Of a stretch of 64,000 bases of DNA, positions 26,496 through 35,530 are shown piece by piece. The stretch is from Leptolyngbya sp. FACHB-321 (GTDB lineage Bacteria; Cyanobacteriota; Cyanobacteriia; Leptolyngbyales; Leptolyngbyaceae), in assembly GCF_014695975.1 (NCBI RefSeq), contig NZ_JACJPI010000014.1, positions 37,788 through 101,787 of the forward strand, in the 5' to 3' direction. Position 1 is the first letter of the stretch; each line of letters begins with the position of its first letter. Under the pieces are notes generated by a model, which saw only the letters and a list, made by a program, of their open reading frames with translations, was not told where the DNA came from and searched no databases. A program made the translations under genes and the position numbers.

Positions 26496-27590
26496 ATGGT
26501 TTCTTCTACTCAGTCCACTATTGGCATCGCGATCGTCGGTACAGGTTTTGGGCAAAAAGTACATATTCCAGGCTTTCAGGCGCACCCTCGGACGCAAATT
26601 GTAGCGGTCTATCACCGCGATCGAGCGAAAGCAGAAGCGATTGCCCAGCAGTACCAGATTCCATCTGCCTGTGAGACGATCGAAGCGATTGTGGCACTTC
26701 CTTTGGTGCAAGGTGTAAGCCTCTCTACACCACCCTTTCTGCACTATGAACAGGCAAAAATTGTCCTGAAGGCAGGCAAACACCTATTACTCGAAAAACC
26801 AACAACGTTATCCGCTAGAGAAGCACTGGAGTTGCAGCAATTGGCAGCGGCAAATGGCGCGGTCGCCAACCTTAATTTTGAGTTTCGTTGCATTCCTACC
26901 TGGCTGCGGTTGGCAGAACTGCTGGCAGAAGGCTACGTCGGCAAGCCACGGCTGATTAAAGTGGACTGGTTAGTGTCGAGCCGTGCCGATGCCTCCCGCC
27001 CCTGGAACTGGTATGCACAAAAAGAGCAGGGCGGAGGTGCGTTGGGCGCGATCGGCTCTCATGCCTTTGATTACATTGCCTGGTTGTTCGGTAATGTCAA
27101 ACAGCTTTGCGCTCGTCTAAGTGTCTCTGTGCCAGAGCGCCCCGATCCCGAAAACGGTCAACTGAAAACCGTTGATGCGGATGATGTCTGCACAATACTG
27201 CTGGAACTAGCGGATGGCACGCCCTGCCAACTGTGCCTGAGTGCAGCCACCTATCAAGGACGGGGGCATTGGGTAGAGGTGTATGGCGATCACGGTACGC
27301 TTGTTCTTGGCAGCAGCAACCAGAAGGACTACGTTCACGGCTTTAAGCTCTGGGGCAGCCAGCAGGGCGAACCATTGCAGGAGCTAGAAATTCCCAAACG
27401 GCTGGAGTTTCCCGAAACGTTTCAGGATGGTCGGATTGCGCCCTTTGTACGAATTATTGATCGCTGGGTGCAGGGGATCGACGAGGGCAGAGCGATCGCC
27501 CCCTCGTTACAAGAAGGTCTGTATTCGCAGCGACTCATGGATTTGGCACACGAGTCAAATCAAAGTGGGCGTTGGGTAATGGTGGAGTAA
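26496..27590 (+). CDS. Gfo/Idh/MocA family oxidoreductase
   Basis: The 364-residue protein has an N-terminal Rossmann domain with IAIVGTGFGQKVHIPGFQ at about residues 10-28 and the family motif GKHLLLEKPTTLSAREA near 93-109, where EKP contacts the nicotinamide. The C-terminal alpha/beta domain starts near residue 125 and contains GGGALGAIGSHAFDYIAWLF, which supplies the catalytic His of the GxxxDxxH-like region. Substrates in this family are usually sugars or inositols, NAD(P)-dependent; here the substrate is unknown. It is cytoplasmic. It precedes galE by 213 bp on the same strand, so a shared role in sugar metabolism is plausible. Confidence 0.9.
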   Translation: MVSSTQSTIGIAIVGTGFGQKVHIPGFQAHPRTQIVAVYHRDRAKAEAIAQQYQIPSACETIEAIVALPLVQGVSLSTPPFLHYEQAKIVLKAGKHLLLEKPTTLSAREALELQQLAAANGAVANLNFEFRCIPTWLRLAELLAEGYVGKPRLIKVDWLVSSRADASRPWNWYAQKEQGGGALGAIGSHAFDYIAWLFGNVKQLCARLSVSVPERPDPENGQLKTVDADDVCTILLELADGTPCQLCLSAATYQGRGHWVEVYGDHGTLVLGSSNQKDYVHGFKLWGSQQGEPLQELEIPKRLEFPETFQDGRIAPFVRIIDRWVQGIDEGRAIAPSLQEGLYSQRLMDLAHESNQSGRWVMVE

Positions 27591-27612
27591 AGGGTTTGGC
27601 TACGAGACGCAA

Positions 27613-27654
27613 GACTAAACGCTGACTGCTGACCGCTGACCGCTAACTGCTGCT
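27613..27654. repeat. STRR heptamer tract (six units)
   Basis: GACTAAA, CGCTGAC, TGCTGAC, CGCTGAC, CGCTAAC and TGCTGCT run in register, starting 22 bp after the oxidoreductase stop. The consensus here (CGCTGAC) differs from the CTTCAGC type used elsewhere in the window. Confidence 0.8.
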
Positions 27655-27803
27655 CGTAGAAAACTCAAACCAAATGCCAAAACTAGACCATCGCCTCATG
27701 CTGCTGTTGCCTGACATCTGTGGACTTTACAGGGTTCTTATAAAACCTGGATTAGACTAAACCAGGTTGGATAGAATGAAAATTACACAGCAGGCTATTT
27801 GAT

Positions 27804-28826
27804 ATGTCACAGAGTCAAGCAACCATCCTGGTAACTGGCGGTGCAGGCTACATTGGCTCCCATGCCGTCCTGGCGCTTCAGCAGGCGGGCTATCACGTCA
27901 TTGTGTTAGATAACTTGGTGTATGGGCATCAAGACATTGCCGAAAAAGTATTAAAGGTTGAGCTAATCCAGGGAGACACGAACGATCGTCCCCTATTAGA
28001 TAAGCTCTTCGCTACCCATAACGTCAGCGCTGTGATGCACTTTGCGGCGTATGCCTACGTTGGTGAATCGGTCACTGATCCCGCAAAATACTACCAAAAC
28101 AATTTTGTGGGCACCTTGACCTTACTAGAGGCAATGCTAGCAGCCTCAGTAAAGCACTTTGTCTTTTCCTCGACCTGTGCAACCTACGGTGTACCAGAGA
28201 TCATTCCCATACCTGAACACCATCCTCAAAATCCGATCAATCCCTATGGTGCAACTAAGCTCATGGTAGAGCGGGTGCTTGCTGATTTTTCTCATGCCTA
28301 TGACTTTAAATCGGTTAGCTTTCGCTACTTCAATGCAGCCGGTGCTGATCCGGAAGGACGCTTAGGCGAAGACCATAATCCTGAAACGCATCTGATTCCG
28401 TTGGTTTTGCAGACAGCGCTGGGGCTACGCGATTCGATCGCCATTTTTGGCACCGATTACCCTACTCCTGATGGCACTTGCGTCCGTGACTATATCCATG
28501 TCACTGATCTGGCGCAGGCTCATGTGCTGGGGCTGTCATACCTACTAGATGGTGGTGATACCACTATCTTTAACCTGGGTAATGGCAATGGCTTTTCGGT
28601 ACGCGAAGTGATTGAGACAGCGCGTCAGGTAACTGGACGAGAAATTAAAGCGATCGAACACGAGCGTCGTCCAGGCGATCCGCCAGCACTAGTTGGTAGC
28701 GCTGATCGCGCTCGCAGCATTCTGGGGTGGAATCCGCAATACGCTGATCTACACACGTTGCTTTCTCATGCCTGGAGCTGGCATCAAAAACGTCATCCGG
28801 CTCCAGTCGGTAGCTCTAAGTCTTAG
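27804..28826 (+). CDS. galE: UDP-glucose 4-epimerase
   Basis: The 340-residue extended SDR enzyme starts with the NAD-binding ILVTGGAGYIGSHAVLA. The catalytic Ser/Tyr/Lys set is visible in FVFSSTCATYG (near residue 115-126) and NPYGATKLMVE (near 149-156). NPYGATK and RYFNAAGADPEGRLGED are typical of GalE, as are DGTCVRDYIHVTDLA and FNLGNGNGFSVREVI. It interconverts UDP-glucose and UDP-galactose to feed exopolysaccharide and galactolipid synthesis. It is cytoplasmic and of full length. The start ATG follows CAGCAGGCT. A hairpin 28 bp downstream could end the transcript. Confidence 0.94.
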   Translation: MSQSQATILVTGGAGYIGSHAVLALQQAGYHVIVLDNLVYGHQDIAEKVLKVELIQGDTNDRPLLDKLFATHNVSAVMHFAAYAYVGESVTDPAKYYQNNFVGTLTLLEAMLAASVKHFVFSSTCATYGVPEIIPIPEHHPQNPINPYGATKLMVERVLADFSHAYDFKSVSFRYFNAAGADPEGRLGEDHNPETHLIPLVLQTALGLRDSIAIFGTDYPTPDGTCVRDYIHVTDLAQAHVLGLSYLLDGGDTTIFNLGNGNGFSVREVIETARQVTGREIKAIEHERRPGDPPALVGSADRARSILGWNPQYADLHTLLSHAWSWHQKRHPAPVGSSKS

Positions 28827-28854
28827 GGAGAAGAAAATCTAAGGGCAAAGCCCC

Positions 28855-28883
28855 TAGGTAGGGGGTTTAACCCGCTCTACCTA
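28855..28883 (+). terminator. Hairpin downstream of galE
   Basis: TAGGTAG at 28855-28861 pairs with CTACCTA at 28877-28883, with an inner GGG/CCC. A second small hairpin (AGGGCAAAGCCCCT) precedes it. There is no T-run, so factor-independent termination is uncertain; it may be a repeat instead. Confidence 0.45.
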
Positions 28884-29042
28884 AAGTGGTCTTCATCAAA
28901 GAGCGATCGGTAAGGGCATTTTATAGAAAACACCTTTATCGATCGCTAGCAGCGCTTACGGACACGAACTAGAGCATTAGCCACATAGCGTATAGACGCT
29001 TCTGACTGTAAGGCTGTAGCCTCGACTCACTTGAAGCGCACC

Positions 29043-29849
29043 TTACTTAGACTTATTTGCTGCTCCTGGTTCAGTCAATTGGCGATGCAACTCGGCATTA
29101 GTGGTATCTGGCAAGACTTTACTGATATTGCCCTGAATTTGCGTCTTTAGCGAACCTGCAACAAGGCTATCCTTGCCTTGCATCAACGCTTCAAACCCTT
29201 GTCTTGCAACGACAGCCGGATCATCTTTCTTACCTGCACCAACTCTGGTTTCATCCATGTCTGCCCGGTGGAAGAAGTTGGTATCCGTTGGTCCCGGCAT
29301 CAGCGACGTGACGGTAACGCCTGTGTCTTTTAATTCATTGCGGAGTCCTTCAGCAAACCAGTGCGTAAAGGCCTTAGAAGCAGCGTATACGGCTTCAAAT
29401 GGTCCGGGCATCAGCGCTGCGATCGACGAGGTAAAAAGAACCTTGCCATTACCGCGAGCGACCATATCCTTCACAACTCGCTTCGCCAGATGCACTGTTG
29501 ATACCACATTCAGGTTGATGAGGTTCAACTCTTCTTGCAGGTCAGTTTCGATAAATTTGCCGCCAACACCCACTCCAGCGTTAATCGCGATCGCCTCTAC
29601 AGGTCGCCCAGTCGCTTGAACCTGATTGTAGAGGGTTTCAACCCCCTCATAGGTTGCCAAATCAGCTTGTACAGGTTTCACATGAGCGCCTAACGTCTCA
29701 AATGCTTGAGCCGCCTCATTGATACTAGATCCGGTTGCTGTGACCACAAGGTCAAAGCCGTTTTTAGCAAACTGTTTGGCAAGTTCATAACCAATGCCAC
29801 TAGAGGCACCTGTTACAACTGCTAGCGGTCGGGTTGATGTGCTATTCAT
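29043..29849 (-). CDS. Short-chain dehydrogenase/reductase
   Basis: The 268-residue protein is a classical SDR. The cofactor motif is VVTGASSGIGYELAKQFA at about residues 12-29. The active site has the Ser in LFTSSIAALMPGPF (near 139) and Tyr/Lys in AVYAASKAFTHWF (near 155-159). NAGVGVGG corresponds to the conserved NAG motif. It probably reduces or oxidises a small carbonyl or alcohol with NAD(P)H; the substrate cannot be inferred. The C-terminal ~45 residues (LVAGSLKTQIQGNISKVLPD) resemble stress-related bacterial SDRs of the DltE type. It is preceded on the same strand by a DUF2795 gene 169 bp upstream, so a joint stress role is possible. Confidence 0.9.
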   Translation of the reverse strand: MNSTSTRPLAVVTGASSGIGYELAKQFAKNGFDLVVTATGSSINEAAQAFETLGAHVKPVQADLATYEGVETLYNQVQATGRPVEAIAINAGVGVGGKFIETDLQEELNLINLNVVSTVHLAKRVVKDMVARGNGKVLFTSSIAALMPGPFEAVYAASKAFTHWFAEGLRNELKDTGVTVTSLMPGPTDTNFFHRADMDETRVGAGKKDDPAVVARQGFEALMQGKDSLVAGSLKTQIQGNISKVLPDTTNAELHRQLTEPGAANKSK

Positions 29850-30017
29850 GATTAGTTAAACTCCTAGATCCCTGGATCATTGTTGATATGATTGCGACGC
29901 TTTTAAAGCAATCTGTTTCAGCGTAAAATTGCCAATAAATAAAGCCTTGCAGGTGATAAAGTACAAAACTGAAAGATGCTAGATCAATGCCTAGATCAAT
30001 GCAGCATAGAGATAGCT

Positions 30018-30212
30018 TTACTCAATATTGCCAACGGCTTTACTAACATCTGCTGGAGTTTCAAACTCTTCATCAGCTAATTGTTCTAAAGTTGAGAGGA
30101 TGTTTTCGTCAGCACCTTCTTTTTTGGCATGATCGAGTAAGTCTTGCTTACTAGCGGGATAATCCATCCCCTTAAGATGCTTCTGCAATTGAATCGGGTT
30201 AACTTTAGACAT
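30018..30212 (-). CDS. DUF2795 small protein
   Basis: The 64-residue protein starts MSKVNPIQLQKHLKGMDYPA, and KQDLLDHAKKEGADENILST follows. The end FETPADVSKAVGNIE matches the DUF2795 family, small acidic proteins of unknown function common in cyanobacteria and actinobacteria. The start is well set by CAGGAGAAAAGCA before the ATG. No transmembrane helix. It lies upstream of the SDR on the same strand with 168 bp between them. Confidence 0.85.
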   Translation of the reverse strand: MSKVNPIQLQKHLKGMDYPASKQDLLDHAKKEGADENILSTLEQLADEEFETPADVSKAVGNIE

Positions 30213-30662
30213 TGCTTTTCTCCTGTAATTGTTTCAACTTTTGGATTAAATTAGGACGATCGCTTTTCACAGCAATAGAGTAGCTAATTCTCTAGTTGTA
30301 TCGTCCTAGCAGGGACAATTTTAGAAATCGTTTAGACAAACAGACTTAGCTGCTTTGCCACAAACGTATGGGGGATCGCAAACATTAAAGTTTCGTGCAA
30401 GCTCTTATTGCTATGGAGGATCTGATAGCGATTTCGAGAGCATTTCACAAGGCATCGCTTAACAAATCTCAACTCAACTCTAAGGCGCTTCACAACACCT
30501 TCCCTTCGTCTTAAGGAGGATTTTGCAGCTTGCCCTTGCAGTTAGTTGACGTTTTGATTGCTAGTAATGCTTTAGTCATGCCTAAAGCAACCGAAAAAAT
30601 ATTTTTTAGCTAGATAAAGCGATCGCTAGCTAAATAATTCGTTCTACTGTATGTCTGAGTGC
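30213..30662. other. Intergenic region, promoter side of the DUF2795 gene
   Basis: No gene is supported. The region should hold the DUF2795 promoter. It contains two HIP1-like GCGATCGC copies nearby (about 30619) and AT-rich stretches. The following 280 bp are occupied by inverted repeats described separately. Confidence 0.4.
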
Positions 30663-30786
30663 TTAGGAGATTTCTAGCAAACAAAATATCCGTAGGGGGC
30701 AGGTTTGATACCAACGTAATCGCCTGTTAGCATGGATTCTGGCAAAACCTGCCCCTACAAGCGGTACTTTCTCAGAAATCTCCTTA
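30663..30786. mobile_element. MITE-like nested inverted repeat, about 125 bp
   Basis: The outer arms are TTAGGAGATTTCT at 30663-30675 and, as reverse complement, AGAAATCTCCTTA at 30774-30786, with 11 of the inner bases identical. The inner arms are GTAGGGGGCAGGTTT at 30692-30706 and the reverse complement of AAACCTGCCCCTAC at 30745-30758. The inner arm is shared with another element at 44494-44559. There is no coding capacity. This pattern fits a non-autonomous palindromic element; target-site duplication is not obvious. Confidence 0.55.
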
Positions 30787-30842
30787 GGGAAGCGATCGTG
30801 CTGTTTACCTGGCTCACTAATTGTTTAGACGCTAAAAAGCGA

Positions 30843-30888
30843 GATCCCCCTGTAACTTCCCTCTTTACAAGGGAAATTGAGGGGGATC
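30843..30888. repeat. Palindromic GATCCCCCT repeat
   Basis: GATCCCCCTGTAACTTCCCT at 30843-30862 pairs with AGGGAAATTGAGGGGGATC at 30870-30888 over a 7-base loop. Palindromes with GATCCCCCT arms are common in cyanobacterial genomes. It lies between two convergent or same-strand transcripts and could act as a bidirectional transcript end. Confidence 0.6.
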
Positions 30889-30910
30889 AATCAGCCTAAT
30901 TGACTGTTGT

Positions 30911-30945
30911 TCAGCCTTTATCCTTTTAGCCTTCAGCCTTTAGTC
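30911..30945. repeat. STRR heptamers at the 3' end of the response regulator gene
   Basis: TCAGCCT, TTATCCT and then TTTAGCC, TTCAGCC and TTTAGTC occur nearly in register, ending at the base next to the stop codon of the downstream minus-strand gene (30946). One extra base breaks the phase. Confidence 0.75.
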
Positions 30946-31668
30946 TTACCCCACTAAGCCTGATCGCAGTGCCCGTACTGCTGCTTGTGTGCGATCGTCT
31001 GCACAAAGCTTGTTGAGAATGTTGCGAACGTGGGTTTTGACAGTGCCGACAGTAATGTAGAGCTTTTCAGCGATCGAGGCATTGCTGCATCCATCCACAA
31101 TCAATTGCAGTACTTCGAGTTCGCGCTCGGTTAAAGGATACGCCTCAATGATCTGGTTATACTCTGGGGCAGCGGCATTAATCGCCACCGTTTTTGCCTC
31201 CGGCGATTCACCATTAGGCGCATTTTGACCCGCCTGATGAAGAACAACCCGAGCAATCGCGGGATCAATCCATGAGTTACCGCCATGAGTTACTCGCAGC
31301 GCTTCGGCAAGACTATCCAGACTCACGTCTTTCATACAGTAAGAGTCTGCTCCAGCCCCAAACGCTGCCAAAACAACCTCTTCATTATCCTGCAAAGTTA
31401 AAATTAGGACTTTGGTTTCTGTGATCGCCGCGCCTTCAGAATCTGTCTGCGTTTGCTTAAAGCGACGGGTCAGCTCAATCCCATCCATGTCAGGCAAGCC
31501 AATATCCACGATCGCGACATCAGGTGCAGTTGATTCTAAAAGTTTTAGCCCGTCTGTTGCATTCGCTGCTTCGCCAATGACATTAAACCCCCGCTGCTGT
31601 AGCGCTGTACGCATACCAACTCGTGTCAGATCATGATCTTCGATGAGGGTGATCCGAATGTTTTCCAT
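30946..31668 (-). CDS. NarL/FixJ-family response regulator
   Basis: The 240-residue protein has a receiver domain with acidic residues EDHD at 10-13, phospho-acceptor Asp55 in VAIVDIGLPDMDGIE and a conserved Lys in SYCMKDV, where KP is replaced by KD, as in many NarL proteins. A linker of about 50 residues follows. The LuxR-type helix-turn-helix at about 178-238 includes LTERELEVLQLIVDGCSNAS and GTVKTHVRNILNKL. It binds DNA as a dimer after phosphorylation; target unknown. It is divergent from the large REC-PAS-GAF kinase 32383-35526 across a 714-bp gap, so a partnership is possible but not shown. Confidence 0.92.
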   Translation of the reverse strand: MENIRITLIEDHDLTRVGMRTALQQRGFNVIGEAANATDGLKLLESTAPDVAIVDIGLPDMDGIELTRRFKQTQTDSEGAAITETKVLILTLQDNEEVVLAAFGAGADSYCMKDVSLDSLAEALRVTHGGNSWIDPAIARVVLHQAGQNAPNGESPEAKTVAINAAAPEYNQIIEAYPLTERELEVLQLIVDGCSNASIAEKLYITVGTVKTHVRNILNKLCADDRTQAAVRALRSGLVG

Positions 31669-32382
31669 ACTTCAGTTGCCTCAATTCCAAAAAATAGCGG
31701 GGTAAGGGATTAGTGACTGCATCATAATCCTAAATGGTTGGTTTGTAGATCATTTGCTTGCAGACAACAAGCCCGCTCTGATATACCAATCTTAGCTAGT
31801 TGTTCTGGCATTTCACCATATAGAATAGCGACGCAAAAGCAAATGGCTAACTGCTCAAAAAGCACGCAAAAGCAAGCATTCTGTTCAATTATTGCACCTA
31901 CTATCGAAAGGCAATCGCCGACTGCTGTGCAGCGTAGCGTTCCTATACTGCCTTCGTCGCTTAAGCCGCACCATTAGTTTATCAGGGTTGTTTTTTAGCT
32001 GTTTAGAGAATTGCAGGCAGATAATACTGATACATCTATCTGAAGTCAGAGTTACTGCTGTAAAGCGCTTTGCAGCCAGCCTTAAAGCTACGTCTGTAGT
32101 TACCCTTTGAGGTTGAAAAGCGGGACACGATCCCCATGCTTCATACCTTAAGGATGACGACCTTAGAGCTGCCTAAGCCTAGCTACGCCTTGAAAAGCGC
32201 TGTTAACCTGTCGATAGATTGAGGACAAAAGCGGGACATTCTTTAATGATGAATGTACTAACAGGTGTAGCTAAGTGCATAAATCGTACTTAAGGATTAG
32301 CGCCTTTAAACGGAGGACTAGCAATTAGGAGTAAAAGCAGGATTGCCGCTGCTTCCTGAGATCTAGTGGTTGGTTACGAGTG
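31669..32382. other. Long divergent intergenic region between regulator and kinase
   Basis: No convincing gene; the short frames here lack ribosome sites and family features. The motif AAAAGCGGGACA occurs twice on the plus strand (32116-32127 and 32227-32238), 111 bp apart. Regulators of both neighbours may bind here. A small RNA cannot be ruled out, but no terminator-like hairpin with a T-run was found. Confidence 0.4.
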
Positions 32383-35300
32383 ATGCAAGAACCCTTGAGA
32401 ATTCTGTTAGTGGACGGTAACGCTACGGCGCGACTAGCAGTGCGTCAAGCGTTTACCTATGCAAAAGCAGTAGTAGAGATAACTGAAACTGAAACCTGTC
32501 GAAGCGCGATCGCGCTTCTGCAAGAACAAGCGTTTGATGCAGTGCTGCTAGACTACAACCTGCCAGATGGTAATGGGCTGTGGCTACTACAACAAATGCA
32601 GCAGTTAAGCCTCACAGTGCCGCTTGTTGTTCTCACTGAGCAGGGGGATGATCAGGTTGCAGTTGAGTTGATGAAGGCGGGTGCGGCTGATTACTTGTCG
32701 AAAAGTAGGCTAGTACCTGAAGCCTTAGTGCGTAGCTTGTCTAATGCCGTACGCATTCATCGAGCCGAACTGCAAGCGGCAGAAGCAATGCAACAGCTAC
32801 GCATCAGTGAAGAGCGCTATCGACTGGTGGTAGAAGGTTCGCATGATGGCATTTGGGACTGGTATATCTGCCGCAACGAAGTTTTTTGTAACGATCGCCT
32901 CCTCGAAATTGTTGGTATTCCACGTGAGGAGATGAGCACTGCCTATGATGCGTTTTACCACCTTATTCATCCTGATGACCAGGTACGTGTCTTAAAGGCA
33001 CTCACAGCTCATCTGAAGCACGGTACGGTGTTTGATGTCGAATTTCGGCTGCGACACGCTTCTGGTGACTACCGCTATTGCACGTCACGGGGCAAAGCCC
33101 AATTCGATGGGCAGAATACACTTTTTCGGATGTCGGGCATCGTGAGCGATATTACGGCTCGAAAGCAGGCAGAAGATGAGGTCGTCAAGCTAAACCGCGA
33201 TTTGGAGCGGCGTGTGGCGGAACTGCAAACCCTTTTTGACGTGATCCCGATCGGCATTGCGATTGCAGAAGATTCAGAATGCCAAACGATTCGCGTCAAC
33301 CCTACCTATGCTGAGATGCTGGGCATTGCCCCTGATGCAAACGCTTCTTTGACCGTTCAGGCAGACGGCGATCCCCCTTACAGACTGCTGCGTCAGGGAC
33401 AAGAGCTCACGGCGGATGCCCTTCCGATGCAAGCAGCCGCTACTTCAGGACGTTCAGTGCTGGATGCTGAGGTTGACATTCTTAGAGACGATGGTAGGGT
33501 CATCCATGCCATCAGCTATACAACACCTCTCTTTGACGAGCAGAATCAGCCGAGAGGCTGCGTTGGTGCTTTTTTAGACATCACCGCACTCAAGCAGGCA
33601 GAAGCAATGCAGCGCTTTCTAGCAGATGCTAGCTCGGTACTGGGGGCTTCGCTTGACTATCAAACTATTCTGCATAACATTGCTCAGCTCGCCGTGCCCG
33701 TGTTGGCAGATTGCTGCTTTTTTGACATCCTGACCGGGCAAGACACGTTTGAGCTTTTGACCTGGCAGCACGTAGACCCCGACAAGCAAGGGTGGATGCA
33801 GCGCGCCCACTGCCACACGCCTACAACTAAACAGAAGCAGCACCCAGTTGTACAGAGTTTGAGCACTGGGCAGACCGTGTTTCTGCCAGAGGTGACGGAT
33901 GCATGGCTTGAGTCGATCGCCGACAATGAGGAGCATCTTGAGTTTCTGCGCGCCCTCGATATCGGCTCGTTGATGACCTTACCCCTGATTGTGCATGACC
34001 GTAAGCTCGGTGCCTTAACATTGTGCCTGTCTCGCTCGTCTGGGCGCAGCTATACTGACACTGATCGCCAACTGGCAGCCGATCTGGCGCAGCGAGCAGT
34101 GTTGGCGATCGACAATGCACAGCTTTACCAATCCACTCAGGAAGCAGAGCAAAACCTGCGGGATGCACTCATTATTCTGGGTCAGCACCAGCAGCAACTG
34201 CGAACCCTCCAACAGTTGACTGATCTGCTCAACCAGCGCTTGACCAATCTACCTGAACTCTTGCAGGTCATGGTTGATGCGATCTGTGATGCGATTCCTA
34301 ACGCAGCCTTTGGCTTGATCGTGCTGCAAAATCCCTATACTGGACTGCTGGAACTGACCGCTTCTACTGGAACGGCGACCGATCGCTTCCAGCTTGAAGA
34401 AGCGTTTGCGCCAGGTGAAGGGCTGCTGGGCGAGATCTTTCTCACAGGTGGTTCACGCCTCATTCAAGCAGCGGACGATCCAGAGATGCAGGGCACTGAT
34501 GATGCTCCCGTTGTGATCGCTCCGGCTGCCTTGCCCCCACTGCCGCGCTCTCTTTGCATTGTCGCGATCGAGTCTGCACGAGCAGGTAGGTTAGGCGTAT
34601 TGGCGATCGGCAACTGGACTCACTCAGCGGCGTTTAACATGGATAATCTACATCTGCTAGGGGCGTTTGGCGAACAAGCCGCGATCGCCCTCACAAATGC
34701 CCAGCTCATTAACGCACTGGAAGAGCGAGAAGACCGCTTAGAAGTCCAAAACCGCATTCTGGGCGAACAAAACCAGGAGCTAGAGAAACAGCGCCAGCAC
34801 ATTCAATCCCAAAATGTACGCTTGCAAGAAACTGCCAAGCTCAAATCGCAGTTTGTCGCAACCATGTCGCATGAGCTGCGAACTCCAATGAATGCGGTAA
34901 TTGGCTTCTCTCAACTGCTGCTGCGTCAGCACCTCGTACCCCAGCAGCGAGACATGATCGATCGTATTCTTAGCAACGGTAGAAATTTGCTGGCGCTCAT
35001 TAACGACATTTTGGATCTGTCTAAAATTGAAGCAGGGCGGTTGGAGCTAGCGCTAGAAGTCGTTAATTTGAAACAGCTAGTAACCGCAACGGTCGAAGAA
35101 TTGCGATCGCTCGTTGACCAAAAACGATTGATGCTAGACGTACAGCTAGACCTCCAAAACCCGCTAGTGACGACTGATAGCAACCGCTTACGACAGGTGT
35201 TAGTGAACTTGATCTCTAACGCCATCAAATTTACCGAAGCGGGTAGCGTGCGCGTCACTGTCACTGAAGCAGGGGCAGACGCGATCGTTATCACTGTGCA

Positions 35301-35526
35301 AGATACGGGCGTTGGCATTCCTGAAGCGCATCTAGACAAGATTTTTGAAGCGTTTCACCAGATTGATCAAACGCTTGCCAAAAAGTTCTCCGGCACAGGG
35401 CTAGGGTTAGCCATCTCTGACCTCATTGTTCGTAAGATGAACGGCACCATTACTGTTGAAAGTGAACTTGGCGTCGGCTCAACGTTTCAAGTGCAACTGC
35501 CCCGTTACATTGAGCCTGACTGCTAA
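32383..35526 (+). CDS. Receiver-PAS-PAS-GAF-GAF histidine kinase
   Basis: The kinase has 1047 residues from the ATG at 32383. An N-terminal receiver covers about 1-120 (LRILLVDGNATARLAVRQAF; phospho-acceptor Asp in VLLDYNLPDGNG; Lys in YLSKSR). A PAS/PAC unit covers about 140-265 (DGIWDWYICRNE, SDITARKQAEDE) and a second one about 280-405. GAF domains cover about 420-570 and 610-790. The dimerisation domain has FVATMSHELRTPMNAVIGFS with His830, and the ATPase has VLVNLISNAIKFTEAG, VQDTGVGIP and [12 protein letters not shown]. No membrane helices, so it is soluble. The receiver at the N terminus suggests it is itself the target of an upstream kinase. GAF domains lack an obvious bilin Cys. It converges with argG. 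Confidence 0.93.
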   Translation: MQEPLRILLVDGNATARLAVRQAFTYAKAVVEITETETCRSAIALLQEQAFDAVLLDYNLPDGNGLWLLQQMQQLSLTVPLVVLTEQGDDQVAVELMKAGAADYLSKSRLVPEALVRSLSNAVRIHRAELQAAEAMQQLRISEERYRLVVEGSHDGIWDWYICRNEVFCNDRLLEIVGIPREEMSTAYDAFYHLIHPDDQVRVLKALTAHLKHGTVFDVEFRLRHASGDYRYCTSRGKAQFDGQNTLFRMSGIVSDITARKQAEDEVVKLNRDLERRVAELQTLFDVIPIGIAIAEDSECQTIRVNPTYAEMLGIAPDANASLTVQADGDPPYRLLRQGQELTADALPMQAAATSGRSVLDAEVDILRDDGRVIHAISYTTPLFDEQNQPRGCVGAFLDITALKQAEAMQRFLADASSVLGASLDYQTILHNIAQLAVPVLADCCFFDILTGQDTFELLTWQHVDPDKQGWMQRAHCHTPTTKQKQHPVVQSLSTGQTVFLPEVTDAWLESIADNEEHLEFLRALDIGSLMTLPLIVHDRKLGALTLCLSRSSGRSYTDTDRQLAADLAQRAVLAIDNAQLYQSTQEAEQNLRDALIILGQHQQQLRTLQQLTDLLNQRLTNLPELLQVMVDAICDAIPNAAFGLIVLQNPYTGLLELTASTGTATDRFQLEEAFAPGEGLLGEIFLTGGSRLIQAADDPEMQGTDDAPVVIAPAALPPLPRSLCIVAIESARAGRLGVLAIGNWTHSAAFNMDNLHLLGAFGEQAAIALTNAQLINALEEREDRLEVQNRILGEQNQELEKQRQHIQSQNVRLQETAKLKSQFVATMSHELRTPMNAVIGFSQLLLRQHLVPQQRDMIDRILSNGRNLLALINDILDLSKIEAGRLELALEVVNLKQLVTATVEELRSLVDQKRLMLDVQLDLQNPLVTTDSNRLRQVLVNLISNAIKFTEAGSVRVTVTEAGADAIVITVQDTGVGIPEAHLDKIFEAFHQIDQTLAKKFSGTGLGLAISDLIVRKMNGTITVESELGVGSTFQVQLPRYIEPDC

Positions 35527-35530
35527 TTAC

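Noticed and set aside
31738..32110. Two plus-strand frames of 79 and 72 codons in the divergent gap
   Set aside because: They have no ribosome sites, and composition is Ser/Cys-rich like random translation.
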